Positions 1 through 6,827 of a stretch of 39,167 nucleotides of DNA are shown piece after piece; position 1 is the first letter of the stretch, and every line of letters begins with the position of its first letter. Position numbers and translations under genes: made by a program. The DNA is from Nitrososphaeraceae archaeon (lineage in GTDB: Archaea; Thermoproteota; Nitrososphaeria; Nitrososphaerales; Nitrososphaeraceae). A model generated the notes under the pieces. It worked only from the letters and a program-made list of their open reading frames with translations, made no database searches and was not told the origin of the DNA. Where the stretch lies: positions 1 to 39,167 of the forward strand of contig JAJPHM010000026.1 of assembly GCA_021325295.1 (NCBI GenBank), in the 5' to 3' direction.

Positions 1-85
1 GAGCCAAGGCAAATTATGTCATTGCTGCAGCGTTGAAGAGGATGTCAGCAAGCCAGTGCATTTTGCTAGTCCGCCAGTCCTGTAT
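1..85. other. Host flank left of the provirus
   Basis: This stretch lies outside the left copy of the 22-bp direct repeat and is therefore read as chromosomal DNA. I see no gene in it. It is too short to identify the host locus. Confidence 0.6.
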
Positions 86-107
86 CACAAGATAATTATA
101 ATAGAAT
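86..107 (+). repeat. attL: attL, left 22-bp direct repeat
   Basis: A perfect 22-bp match (begins CACAAGATAATT, ends AATAGAAT) recurs at 39061-39082 in the same orientation. The bases on either side differ between the copies. The two copies bracket an integrase-encoding viral genome, which is the expected result of site-specific integration. The repeat is A+T-rich and is not part of a tRNA gene. Its right end overlaps the first four bases of the inverted repeat that precedes the integrase promoter. Confidence 0.88.
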
Positions 108-139
108 CCTAACGTCATCTTAGGATTCCTTATATTATA
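104..139 (+). promoter_or_regulatory. Integrase promoter and operator
   Basis: A perfect 9-bp inverted repeat, GAATCCTAA (104-112) and TTAGGATTC (120-128), with a 7-nt spacer is followed by a TATA-like TATATTATA at 131-139. The TATA element lies about 30 nt before the ATG at 169, so transcription would give a very short leader. The word TTAGGATTCCTTA at 120-132 recurs exactly at 37887-37899 in the early control region, so one regulator probably reads both sites. The left arm starts inside attL. Confidence 0.65.
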
Positions 140-168
140 CTAGTTTCTATCATTTTTAGATATTTGAC

Positions 169-1551
169 ATGAGCAAGACAATTAATGTGTCTAAAAATGA
201 AGACCCCTTATTTGACAGTCGTGTCGACCTAGTCGCTGCGGGAATGCCGGTCTGGATCCGCAATAGGTTAAAGACAATCAAAAGGGAGCAGGCCGAAACC
301 CTGATCAGATATGTCGAGGCCATGCAAACCGAGTTCAATCCCCAACCCAACACCACTACAACAATTTTTAGAAATCTGATTCATTTTTCAACTAAACTAG
401 AGCACAAACCATTCATAGAGATGACCAGAGATGATATCATATTCTACCTCAATACATATAGAAAATCGGAAGAAAAGGATCCATCACACAAATGGATTGG
501 CACATACAACACAAAGAGACGTATTCTTGTCAAGTTTTTCAAGTGGTTATACTATCCCGATACAAATCCAAAAGATCGGCAGCGGCCACCATGCGTCCAA
601 AATCTGCGAGATTTGAAGCGTAAAACTGGAGAGTCAATCTATACAGCAAACGACATGTGGACTCCTCAGGATGATGTTTTATTTTTCAAATATTGTCCAG
701 ACAAGCGGATAAAATGTTTCCACGCCATGGACCGAGACACTTCAGCCAGACCAGGCGAGCTTTTGAAGCTGACAATAGCAGATGTATTGTCTGCCATCCA
801 TACTGCGCCATCAGGGATCCAATACGGCCAAGTAACTGTAGGCCAGAAAACAAGCCACAGACCAGTTCCGATCATAAATTCGATACCTTACATCAAGGAA
901 TGGGTGAACGAACATCCCATGAGAGGAAATCCAAATGCGCCGCTTTTTTGCAATAAAACTGGCAAGAACATGGGTAGGCCGCTGACAGGCAACATGCTTT
1001 ACCGGATTTATGTTTACGAATTTCAGAAAGGCTATAGGAATGGCAAAAAACAGTGGGTTGAAGGCTACTTTCCTCGCCTGTTAAAGGATCCGTCGGTGCC
1101 ACCTGAGGACAAGCTTGCAATCGAAAAGCTTCTGCGCAAACGGTGGAATCCATACGTGAGGCGTCATACTGGCCTCACAGAGAAACGTAAAAAGCTGCCA
1201 GGCCCGCTTTTCCACCAGTATAGTGGCCATACACTAGGGAGTAAAGTGCCAGAGATGTATACACATTTGTTCGGCAGCGAAGCTTGTGAAACCATGTTTG
1301 AGATTGAAGGTGTGATACAGAAGGATCCTGCCAATGCAGAGATATTGAAGCCAAAACCTTGTCCAAACTGCCGGCAGCCAAATGCGCTTGATGCTCAGTA
1401 TTGTTCAAGCGAAAAATGCAGAATGCCTCTGAACATCGAAGCACACATGCAAGTGACGAGAGAAAAAGAAAAGATGGAGCAGAAATTGAAAGATATGATC
1501 AGACAGCAGCTGGAAGAATTGCTACTAGAGCGATATGGGAAGAAGTCTTGA
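169..1551 (+). CDS. int: Tyrosine recombinase (integrase) with C-terminal zinc ribbon
   Basis: Site-specific recombinase expected to integrate and excise the provirus at the att repeats. The protein has 460 residues. An N-terminal SAM-like core-binding region (about 30-150) precedes the catalytic domain. Visible catalytic-type residues are R194 in SARPGELLKL, RRH at 331-333, H354 in SGHT and the candidate nucleophile Y364 in PEMYTHL. The usual box II histidine is replaced (PYVRRHT), as in a number of archaeal integrases. A zinc ribbon follows at about 398-417 (CPNC, then C412 and C417), then a charged helical tail. It is the only large + strand gene and lies next to attL, in the usual integrase position. 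The ATG fits the TATA box at 131-139. Confidence 0.93.
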   Translation: MSKTINVSKNEDPLFDSRVDLVAAGMPVWIRNRLKTIKREQAETLIRYVEAMQTEFNPQPNTTTTIFRNLIHFSTKLEHKPFIEMTRDDIIFYLNTYRKSEEKDPSHKWIGTYNTKRRILVKFFKWLYYPDTNPKDRQRPPCVQNLRDLKRKTGESIYTANDMWTPQDDVLFFKYCPDKRIKCFHAMDRDTSARPGELLKLTIADVLSAIHTAPSGIQYGQVTVGQKTSHRPVPIINSIPYIKEWVNEHPMRGNPNAPLFCNKTGKNMGRPLTGNMLYRIYVYEFQKGYRNGKKQWVEGYFPRLLKDPSVPPEDKLAIEKLLRKRWNPYVRRHTGLTEKRKKLPGPLFHQYSGHTLGSKVPEMYTHLFGSEACETMFEIEGVIQKDPANAEILKPKPCPNCRQPNALDAQYCSSEKCRMPLNIEAHMQVTREKEKMEQKLKDMIRQQLEELLLERYGKKS

Positions 1552-1585
1552 CGAAAGCTTTAAGCGTGAGAAAAGCGAAGATTGC

Positions 1586-1669
1586 GCTGGGGAGGGGATT
1601 CGAACCCCTGAGGCCTTGCGGCCACCCGCTTCACAGGCGGGCGCCATGTCCAAGCTCGGCCACCCCAGC
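1586..1669 (-). tRNA. Class II tRNA-like gene with apparent GUG anticodon
   Basis: On the minus strand this folds into a full cloverleaf. It has a 7-bp acceptor stem (GCTGGGG/CCCCAGC), D arm GCC/GGC, 5-bp anticodon stem CCCGC/GCGGG, a long variable arm (GGCC GCAA GGCC), and T arm AGGGG TTCGAAT CCCCT. The base after the acceptor (complement of 1585) is G. The long variable arm, GGTGGCCGAG start and G73 are serine-type traits. The 7-nt loop CTGTGAA nevertheless places GUG (a histidine anticodon) at 34-36. A shifted UGA (serine) reading would need an abnormal loop. It lies inside the provirus, convergent with the integrase. The fold is strong; the amino-acid identity is unresolved. Confidence 0.8.
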
Positions 1670-1726
1670 ACTTTCTTTTTGTTTCGCTTGCCAGCGGGAC
1701 ATACGCCGACACCATTCCTATACACC

Positions 1727-1796
1727 TCACCCTATATAATCCTTTCTACCCTATTGTCTACCCTAACATTAATATACGTGGTAGTGGATAGGGTAG
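1727..1796 (+). promoter_or_regulatory. Promoter with CTACCCTA operator repeats
   Basis: CTACCCTAT at 1746-1754 and CTACCCTAA at 1758-1766 form a 12-bp-spaced direct repeat. ATAGGGTAG at 1788-1796 is the exact inverse of the first copy. A further partial copy lies in ACCCTATATA near 1729. The TATA-like element AATATAC near 1771-1777 lies about 25 nt before the ATG at 1799, implying a leaderless transcript. Operator copies on both sides of the TATA box suggest repression, perhaps by an AbrB-type protein encoded just downstream. Confidence 0.55.
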
Positions 1797-1798
1797 TC

Positions 1799-2002
1799 AT
1801 GGAAAAAACAATTCCTGAAGCACAGGTCTTTAGTACATCAGTGAAAATCGAGCAGACTGCAAAAGGCGCTGCTACGATATCTGTACACGTGCACGACAAC
1901 GATGATGGCAAGGCCCTGGAGCGTTCGGTCGCTCTCTACAAACAGGCTATTGACTCACTCAAGGAGAAAGGATTAGCAGTTGCCTCGGAGCAGGCTAAAT
2001 GA
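1799..2002 (+). CDS. Small protein, paralogue of the one at 27983-28219
   Basis: Encodes 67 residues. The N-terminal half contains SVKIEQTAKGAATISVHV, closely matching SVKIEQTGKGARITVHV in the minus-strand protein at 27983-28219. Both continue into a helix rich in Ala, Leu and Lys. The family is not one I can name, and the function is unknown. A longer in-frame reading from 1535 would run through the tRNA gene, so the ATG at 1799 next to a TATA element is preferred. The AbrB-type gene starts 1 nt after the stop, so the two form an operon. Confidence 0.72.
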   Translation: MEKTIPEAQVFSTSVKIEQTAKGAATISVHVHDNDDGKALERSVALYKQAIDSLKEKGLAVASEQAK

Positions 2003-2003
2003 A

Positions 2004-2207
2004 ATGGTCGGAGCTATTTCCCGGGTAGTCAAGGCACATTCAAAGAGAACAGATGTCATCAGGACAAGCATACCTGCAGGAGTCAGACACGCATTGAATC
2101 TGGAGGCAGGTGATGTCTTGGAGTGGGTTTTGCTGCCACGTGGGGACACTATAATTGCAGAAGTAAGGAAAGTAATGGAGTTAAGGAAGAAAGAAAGGCT
2201 AGGCTAG
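2004..2207 (+). CDS. AbrB/SpoVT-type DNA-binding protein
   Basis: Encodes 67 residues from the ATG at 2004, one base after the preceding stop. The segment RTSIPAGVRHALNLEAGDVLEW followed by a hydrophobic strand is the swapped-hairpin beta-barrel pattern of AbrB-like transcription regulators and antitoxins. These bind DNA as dimers. No toxin partner is recognisable beside it. The gene converges on a second AbrB-type gene at 2216-2383, with only 8 bp between the stops. It is a plausible repressor acting on one of the nearby operators. Confidence 0.8.
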   Translation: MVGAISRVVKAHSKRTDVIRTSIPAGVRHALNLEAGDVLEWVLLPRGDTIIAEVRKVMELRKKERLG

Positions 2208-2215
2208 GTCAGGTC

Positions 2216-2383
2216 TCAGTCTGCTTTTCTGACAATCAAAAACTTGCCTTTCTTGTCCTTGTCAAGCTCCCAAGTTAGCTCATCGCCCCTTTCTATCCCA
2301 AGCTCCCTAGCATATGTGGCAGGGATAGCAGTCTTGACACCGTGGTATTTTGAATGAGCCTGGGTTACTTTTGTGATTTCCAT
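2216..2383 (-). CDS. AbrB-type DNA-binding protein (short)
   Basis: Encodes 55 residues (MEITKVTQAHSKYHGVK...), too short for common ORF cut-offs. HSKYHGVKTAIPATYARELG then ERGDELTWEL is the AbrB/SpoVT hairpin pattern, parallel to the plus-strand protein at 2004-2207 (HSKRTDVIRTSIPAGVRHAL). The two are paralogues in tail-to-tail orientation. A TCTATAGATA half-palindrome at 2406-2415 lies just upstream of the start and also occurs twice before the next minus-strand gene, which suggests an autoregulated mini-regulon. Confidence 0.8.
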   Translation of the reverse strand: MEITKVTQAHSKYHGVKTAIPATYARELGIERGDELTWELDKDKKGKFLIVRKAD

Positions 2384-2405
2384 GTCATTCCTCTCTACAC
2401 TTTTC

Positions 2406-2415
2406 TCTATAGATA
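2406..2415 (-). promoter_or_regulatory. TCTATAGATA operator upstream of the short AbrB gene
   Basis: TCTATAGATA contains the palindrome TCTATAGA. It lies 23 bp before the start of the AbrB gene at 2383. The same word occurs twice at 2688-2709, suggesting a common DNA-binding protein. Confidence 0.45.
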
Positions 2416-2422
2416 AATCATG

Positions 2423-2668
2423 CTATGAGCAGAAGCGCCGTAGTTCTGCTACATAGTGTCTGTCAGCCAGTTTTTTAGCTGCGAAAACATGTCTTGCATC
2501 TTTGCATCTAGCGAACGCATTTCCCTTTTGCGCTAGCAAAGTCATGAATTCAAGCTGTCCTTCTGTGCCAACCATCTTTGTATACCAATCCATCAAGGTT
2601 ACGAGACTGTAGTATTGCCTCACTTCCAGATTCAAACTGTTGTATTTTGTCATACCTTTACTATTCAC
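2423..2668 (-). CDS. Small protein of unknown function
   Basis: Encodes 81 residues from a GTG at 2668, or 76 from an internal ATG five codons later. The sequence is helical, with aromatic residues (YYSLVTLMDWYTKM) and a basic C-terminus (KKLADRHYVAELRRF). I recognise no family. It has its own promoter region at 2684-2722 with tandem TCTATAGATACA units. It lies between the AbrB pair and the late end of the virion module. Confidence 0.55.
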   Translation of the reverse strand: MNSKGMTKYNSLNLEVRQYYSLVTLMDWYTKMVGTEGQLEFMTLLAQKGNAFARCKDARHVFAAKKLADRHYVAELRRFCS

Positions 2669-2683
2669 ATCGCCCTATTTATT

Positions 2684-2722
2684 TCTATCTATAGATACAT
2701 CTATAGATACATTAATATATGG
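2684..2722 (-). promoter_or_regulatory. Promoter with tandem 12-bp operator
   Basis: TCTATAGATACA occurs twice in perfect tandem (2688-2699 and 2700-2711). It is followed, on the side away from the minus gene, by the A+T element ATTAATATATGG (2711-2722). That element can serve as a TATA box in either direction: for the minus-strand gene at 2668, or for the plus-strand RNA at 2774. The repeated word matches the operator at 2406-2415. Confidence 0.5.
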
Positions 2723-2773
2723 TTGAATACATAGTAATGGTGTCGGCTGGTTGAAAAATTGGCTGACAAAAGG

Positions 2774-2857
2774 GAAGGGGGATGATGAACCGTTTCCCGT
2801 CTGACATCAGGAATGATGTCGCCGCTGGGCCTCAGCGGAAGGAGGCCTGACCCCTTC
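2774..2857 (+). ncRNA. Candidate C/D box sRNA
   Basis: Four boxes appear in canonical order: C = ATGATGA (2782-2788), D' = CTGA (2801-2804), C' = ATGATGT (2813-2819) and D = CTGA (2847-2850). The interval between C and D' is exactly 12 nt (ACCGTTTCCCGT), the usual archaeal guide length. The outer boxes are enclosed by a perfect 7-bp terminal stem, GAAGGGG (2774-2780) with CCCCTTC (2851-2857). A T-run at 2861-2866 could end transcription. The C'-D interval is long (27 nt) and holds a hairpin CCGCTG/CAGCGG, which is unusual. Archaeal C/D sRNAs guide 2'-O-methylation by L7Ae-Nop5-fibrillarin. The target is not known. Confidence 0.6.
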
Positions 2858-2864
2858 TAATTTT

Positions 2865-3044
2865 TTATTGCGTGACAGGACAAATAACCTTTTCGGCCAC
2901 CAACGTTCTGACCCACTTTTTTTTGTCGTGAAAGTGGTCCCAGCAAATTATTCTACAAAAATTTGGTTTTTGAGTGACAGGATTGAAAGATGTCCTTCTT
3001 AGTGGCCGCTTGCAAAACATACAGCGGCCTATGGTGGCCGTCAA
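2865..3044 (-). CDS. Small zinc-finger-like protein
   Basis: Encodes 59 residues. The start is taken as the TTG at 3044 because its TTGA overlaps the TGA stop of the upstream gene (3041-3043); a longer reading to 3065 would overlap further. It has a CMFC pair near residue 10 and a second cluster CRIICWDHFH, giving a CxxC...C...CxxxH zinc-binding layout. Function is unknown. It is the last gene of the late transcription unit. Confidence 0.68.
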   Translation of the reverse strand: MTATIGRCMFCKRPLRRTSFNPVTQKPNFCRIICWDHFHDKKKWVRTLVAEKVICPVTQ

Positions 3045-3640
3045 GGCCCTGGCGGATACGGCCAATAGTGATTCGGCACAAGCGGCGCTGTTCCCACCTT
3101 GATTTCAGCTCTGATTTTGTCTCTATCTTTTAGTAGTAAAGCGAGGTTTGCATAAGATAGCCTGTACTGATACGTCTTTTTGTCGAAAGCAAAGAATTGA
3201 CGCCAGTTGTGATATTTGACGTCCTCGAAAATGACATAAGGCGAAGAAGGATCCGCCTCGTGCAAGTTGTAAGCATAATGCACAAGGTTGTTCGCATCAA
3301 CATCTCCAGCTCCTAGCAGGTAATTCAGCGCTTCATGAGCCAGTTCATGGCCGTCTATAGAACTGTCAAAGTTCGGATCATCGAAAAAGGCAACATAGAT
3401 TTGATGCGACTGAAACTCATCTATGCCTATAGCGTTGTTTTGATGCAGAGCTGGATTGCTACCTGATGTGACAGTCAGTTTTTGCAACTTGCTAAATAAC
3501 TGCGAGTTGTTTAGCTGCTGTATGTAGCGCTGCATTATAGTTTTAATGCAGAACAAGAAACGCTCCTGGTCCTTGACTGTCGCTGACAGAGCAGGATCGA
3601 AAACGATGATTCGTTGCAGAAAGCGGTCGAAATCTGACAT
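3041..3640 (-). CDS. HExxH zinc-metallopeptidase-like protein
   Basis: Encodes 199 residues. The segment IDGHELAHEALNYLLG carries a zincin motif, H98-E99-L-A-H102, in a predicted helix with the usual hydrophobic spacing. A third zinc ligand is not certain; HYAYNLHEAD and E-D pairs follow. The gene lies at the far end of the tail-fibre block, where many tailed viruses carry host-interaction or lysis functions. A peptidase cutting S-layer or cell-surface protein is a reasonable guess but is inference. There is no signal peptide. Confidence 0.62.
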   Translation of the reverse strand: MSDFDRFLQRIIVFDPALSATVKDQERFLFCIKTIMQRYIQQLNNSQLFSKLQKLTVTSGSNPALHQNNAIGIDEFQSHQIYVAFFDDPNFDSSIDGHELAHEALNYLLGAGDVDANNLVHYAYNLHEADPSSPYVIFEDVKYHNWRQFFAFDKKTYQYRLSYANLALLLKDRDKIRAEIKVGTAPLVPNHYWPYPPGP

Positions 3641-3686
3641 CTGACAGAAAAAGGTAGGAGAAAAGAAAAAGAAAGAACTAACTAAT

Positions 3687-3944
3687 CTATTGAGCTGGAG
3701 CAGGAGTGTTCTGCTGCATTGCTTGGGTCTTCGTGATAGTTGCAGTATCGTTATTGAAGCTCTGATTATACATAAGCACCGTCTGCGCGATATCAGTTTC
3801 AGCTACAGACTGATGCAATACACATCGCTGCAAGCTCTGCACGAAATAGGCGGGGTCATTGCTGACCTGGCCGACTGGTCCCTGATATCTCAGAATACAA
3901 GAGCATGTATCAGGATGCCAATCGACCTGTACTAAATTTGTCAT
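3687..3944 (-). CDS. Small virion-associated protein, unknown
   Basis: Encodes 85 residues. Its ATG overlaps the TGA of the LamG fibre gene (ATGA at 3941-3944), so the two are translationally coupled. It has a strand-rich N-terminus (VQVDWHPDTCSCILRYQG) and a Gln/Asn/Thr-rich tail. I recognise no family. Its position suggests a fibre accessory or assembly protein. The intergenic sequence after its stop contains the recurring TTAGTTAGTTCTTT element. Confidence 0.6.
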   Translation of the reverse strand: MTNLVQVDWHPDTCSCILRYQGPVGQVSNDPAYFVQSLQRCVLHQSVAETDIAQTVLMYNQSFNNDTATITKTQAMQQNTPAPAQ

Positions 3945-5311
3945 GGACTTGTGAACCCCAACCCCAGATCTGCTACTGTTGATGCACCTGCACTACCGGA
4001 ACATCCCAGCGCAACGCTAATCCTATCCCCTGTCGCATATGTCTGGCCGATGAAAGACGATGTGAAAATCCCCGTACTGCCTGAACTCACACTCAATGTG
4101 CCAAGATATGTTCCATTCAATCCGTAATAAACTATTAGTGGTGCATTCAGTGTATTAGCAGTCAAACGAATGTTGATGTATGATAATGTGCTTGCCCTAG
4201 TCACTGCACCCTCAACGTTTGAGGCTGTAGCAGAGTTGCCGCCTGCCAAACCAAAGTATTGAAGGAAATTATTTCCTGTGACATAGGGAGTGCCGATTAT
4301 GTGAATTTCCCACTGATAATGTACTGTTGCCCAGGCCAGATCAGTGCCTCCTGCATTGACGCTCAGAACCTGATTTGCAGAACCCATGGCCAGCCTGTCG
4401 TATACTCCTGAAGAGAGACCACGAAGGATATCTCCTGTCGAAATCGTTTTGCTCTGCACCTCTGGGATAGCCAACCACGCTGTATTCTCTGCGTTGCGCT
4501 GATAGAGCTGGCCGCCTGTAAATCCTGAACCTGTGTATTCACAAAATGCTACCATCCCAGAATGACAGTCAGAATAGATCTGCTGCACGTTTGCCAGTGT
4601 GTTGAGCGCGCCAGAACTATTGAATATTTGCAGCTGGTCAAATACAGCATTGAGAAATGAAGATGATGTATTAGAATGCCTTCCTACAGTAAATACCTGA
4701 GTATTTGTGATTGTTGTAGTTGTTCCCTGCGCCACCGTGCCGTCAGAGATGGCATTGATGTACAGCTGGATGTTTGTTCCCCTGTTGAAATATACCGTGA
4801 TGTGATACCATGTCGCTGTCGACAGAGTTTGACTGCTGGTATAGGTGAAGAGTGTTGTACCATCAGACAGCTCGACAACTATCTGGCCTGAAGAGTTGAC
4901 ATATACATCGTATCCGACATTTGTTGAGGCCGCATCGTTCCGCTTTGAAACAATATATCCCTTTGAGGCTGGCAGCGCAATAACTTGCAACCATACAGAG
5001 AAACCAAAAGCGGTTGTGGTCTGGTCAAACACTGAACTTGATGCAGCCTGTGCAAACTGTGTAGCGCCATCCAGCTGCATGCCATTGCCATAGATAGCAG
5101 CGACAAAAGTGGGAGAACCTGTCAGGGTTAGCGTGTTAGCGCCTTGTGAATCAGAACCATCTGATGCAAAGCTATACCTCGATACAAGTCCAGTTGTATA
5201 ATCCAGTGCTGAAATGTTGGCGCCTGTATCGACTACAATTGTTTTCCAGTTCCGGCGCTGCCTGGTCCCTTGATCACCATCTAACCATTTTTGACCGTAT
5301 GAATTGCCCAT
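3941..5311 (-). CDS. LamG-domain tail fibre / receptor-binding protein
   Basis: Encodes 456 residues. After an N-terminal region of about 45 residues there is a LamG/concanavalin-like jelly-roll at about 50-245, with diagnostic strands YGNGMQLDGATQF, FSVWLQV, TATWYHITVYF and LYINAISDG. The C-terminal part (about 245-456) is rich in Gly, Ser and Thr and beta-predicted, as in fibre tips. It is paralogous in its LamG part to the next protein at 5314-6252. It is expected on the tail tip, binding cell-surface glycans of the host. Confidence 0.78.
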   Translation of the reverse strand: MGNSYGQKWLDGDQGTRQRRNWKTIVVDTGANISALDYTTGLVSRYSFASDGSDSQGANTLTLTGSPTFVAAIYGNGMQLDGATQFAQAASSSVFDQTTTAFGFSVWLQVIALPASKGYIVSKRNDAASTNVGYDVYVNSSGQIVVELSDGTTLFTYTSSQTLSTATWYHITVYFNRGTNIQLYINAISDGTVAQGTTTTITNTQVFTVGRHSNTSSSFLNAVFDQLQIFNSSGALNTLANVQQIYSDCHSGMVAFCEYTGSGFTGGQLYQRNAENTAWLAIPEVQSKTISTGDILRGLSSGVYDRLAMGSANQVLSVNAGGTDLAWATVHYQWEIHIIGTPYVTGNNFLQYFGLAGGNSATASNVEGAVTRASTLSYINIRLTANTLNAPLIVYYGLNGTYLGTLSVSSGSTGIFTSSFIGQTYATGDRISVALGCSGSAGASTVADLGLGFTSP

Positions 5312-5313
5312 CT

Positions 5314-6252
5314 TCAGAAGCCCACCGTCTCAAAATCAACTGCATCAGGAGCATATCGCTGTCCTATTGCCATCACTGTCTGAATGTCTGCCTGTGACAG
5401 AACTGTGTTAAAGATGTTGATATCGTCCATTACACCGCCAAAAAAGTTGCCGCCGCCATTGTTTGCTGCGATATTGAGGACTCCTGCCTGCAGGTTTGGT
5501 GTAACTGCTACCGTCTGAGAATTGTCCAGCTGTCCGTTGATGTATACTTTCCAGGCACTGACTCCATCAAACGTAAATGCGATGTGATACCACTTATTTG
5601 CAGACAGCGTAATTGCACTCGTCAGCTGGAAAAAGCTGGTTCCGTTTCCTATGCCACACTCTATCTTGCCAGATGCCAGGATGGAGAGACTGTAGTTGCG
5701 AGCATTGCTATAGACGCTTTTGATTATCAGCGCCTGCAATGCGCCGATAGAATTAACATAAACCCACAGACAGATTGTCCATGTGGTCAGCTGCAAAGAT
5801 GTGGAATCTGGGACCTGCAGATATTGTGTAGTGCCGTTAAACTGCAGGCCATATCTTGTAACACCAGCTACAAAAACTGGTGAGTTGAAAGCTTTGCCGG
5901 TCGACTGAGTCAGTGTTGCATCACATGTATGCTTCTCAAACGGCAACCACAACACATGAGCCGAATCGCGGGGGACATATCCAAGTTGATTGCAAACATA
6001 GTATTGATTGTTGCTCACACCATTTTGCAATACAAGGTCTGGGCAGTTAACAGAATCAGATTCGGACTGTTGGTTTTGGTTTGTTACAGCAGAGTCGGTG
6101 ATCTGGCAGAGGTCAGGATAGATTGGAAAATTATAGTCTGATGTGATGTTTGTAGGAGTTCCCTGTCCCTTCTGCCTGGCCAGCGATATCTTCAGCTCTG
6201 AGATGTATGACATTAACGAAAGGTCGTTGTAGCTATTGGTTGGGCTGCTCAT
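5314..6252 (-). CDS. LamG-domain tail protein
   Basis: Encodes 312 residues. The N-terminal 100 residues are variable (two Cys, many Asn/Gln). A LamG domain follows at about 110-300, with RYGLQFNGTTQYLQVP, TICLWVYVN, NKWYHIAFTFDG and VYINGQLDNS. The next gene starts 2 nt after its stop and carries a second LamG domain, so the pair probably arose by domain duplication. Likely a tail-fibre or baseplate-decorating protein involved in glycan binding. Confidence 0.76.
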   Translation of the reverse strand: MSSPTNSYNDLSLMSYISELKISLARQKGQGTPTNITSDYNFPIYPDLCQITDSAVTNQNQQSESDSVNCPDLVLQNGVSNNQYYVCNQLGYVPRDSAHVLWLPFEKHTCDATLTQSTGKAFNSPVFVAGVTRYGLQFNGTTQYLQVPDSTSLQLTTWTICLWVYVNSIGALQALIIKSVYSNARNYSLSILASGKIECGIGNGTSFFQLTSAITLSANKWYHIAFTFDGVSAWKVYINGQLDNSQTVAVTPNLQAGVLNIAANNGGGNFFGGVMDDINIFNTVLSQADIQTVMAIGQRYAPDAVDFETVGF

Positions 6253-6258
6253 CTCTCA

Positions 6259-6780
6259 TCACTGAGGCGTAAAGGTCCAAGACCAGCTTACAGTTGCAGT
6301 GTTTGCACCAGATTTGCTAAATGATGAAGATAATAGCTTTCGTGAACCCATCGTGCCATTCGATGATGCGTTGAATATTCCAGTCTCGTTCCACGTGCCG
6401 TTACCCTGCCCTATTGAAAAGAAAGTATCAAAATGTGCCATGTTGGAAACAGCATAGGCCGCAATGACTGCAACCCGTCCAAGTTCTGTCTGTAATGTCG
6501 AGTCGCCAGCCGTCACAGCATTTGTGCCGGAGCCGACTGCACAGTAAGTGAAATATGCTGTTGAAGAACCGGTGCAAAGCTGAGCGATAAGATTAGAGCC
6601 GTTGTTGACTATTAGATTTCGACCTTTATCCTCATAGATGAGGCCTTGACGAGCTTTGCGAGCCGACAAGGAATCTTGAAAGGTGCGAACATATTGAGCG
6701 TTGAAACCACGGACAAGGACATCACCTCTCAGTGACAGAGCGGATTTTTGCAAGAGACCTCGTCCTTGTCTAACTGTCAA
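6259..6780 (-). CDS. Tail fibre / tip-type structural protein
   Basis: Encodes 173 residues from a TTG at 6780. The pattern NLIVNNGSNLIAQL, then VGSGTNAVTAGDSTLQTELGRVAV, then a Ser/Thr/Asn-rich beta C-terminus resembles phage tail-fibre proteins, which share a 'GTGTTAPAxTDTxLxxE' motif. The position between the hub protein and the LamG fibres fits. I cannot name the family precisely. The recurring pyrimidine-rich TTAGTTCTTC element lies just upstream, at 6781-6827. Confidence 0.65.
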   Translation of the reverse strand: MTVRQGRGLLQKSALSLRGDVLVRGFNAQYVRTFQDSLSARKARQGLIYEDKGRNLIVNNGSNLIAQLCTGSSTAYFTYCAVGSGTNAVTAGDSTLQTELGRVAVIAAYAVSNMAHFDTFFSIGQGNGTWNETGIFNASSNGTMGSRKLLSSSFSKSGANTATVSWSWTFTPQ

Positions 6781-6827
6781 CTAAATAATCTGAAAACAAA
6801 AGAAAACGGAGAATAAAGAAGAACTAA

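Noticed and set aside
1586..1669. tRNA gene as the integration site
   Set aside because: The att repeats lie at 86 and 39061 and share no sequence with this gene. It lies well inside the element.
1535..2002. 155-residue plus-strand ORF
   Set aside because: It runs through the tRNA gene on the opposite strand; only its 3' part from the ATG at 1799 has a promoter and a paralogue.
2821..2866. Simple rho-independent-like terminator
   Set aside because: The hairpin and T-run could be one, but the full set of C/D boxes, 12-nt spacing and the terminal stem is better explained by an sRNA. The T-run may still end that transcript.
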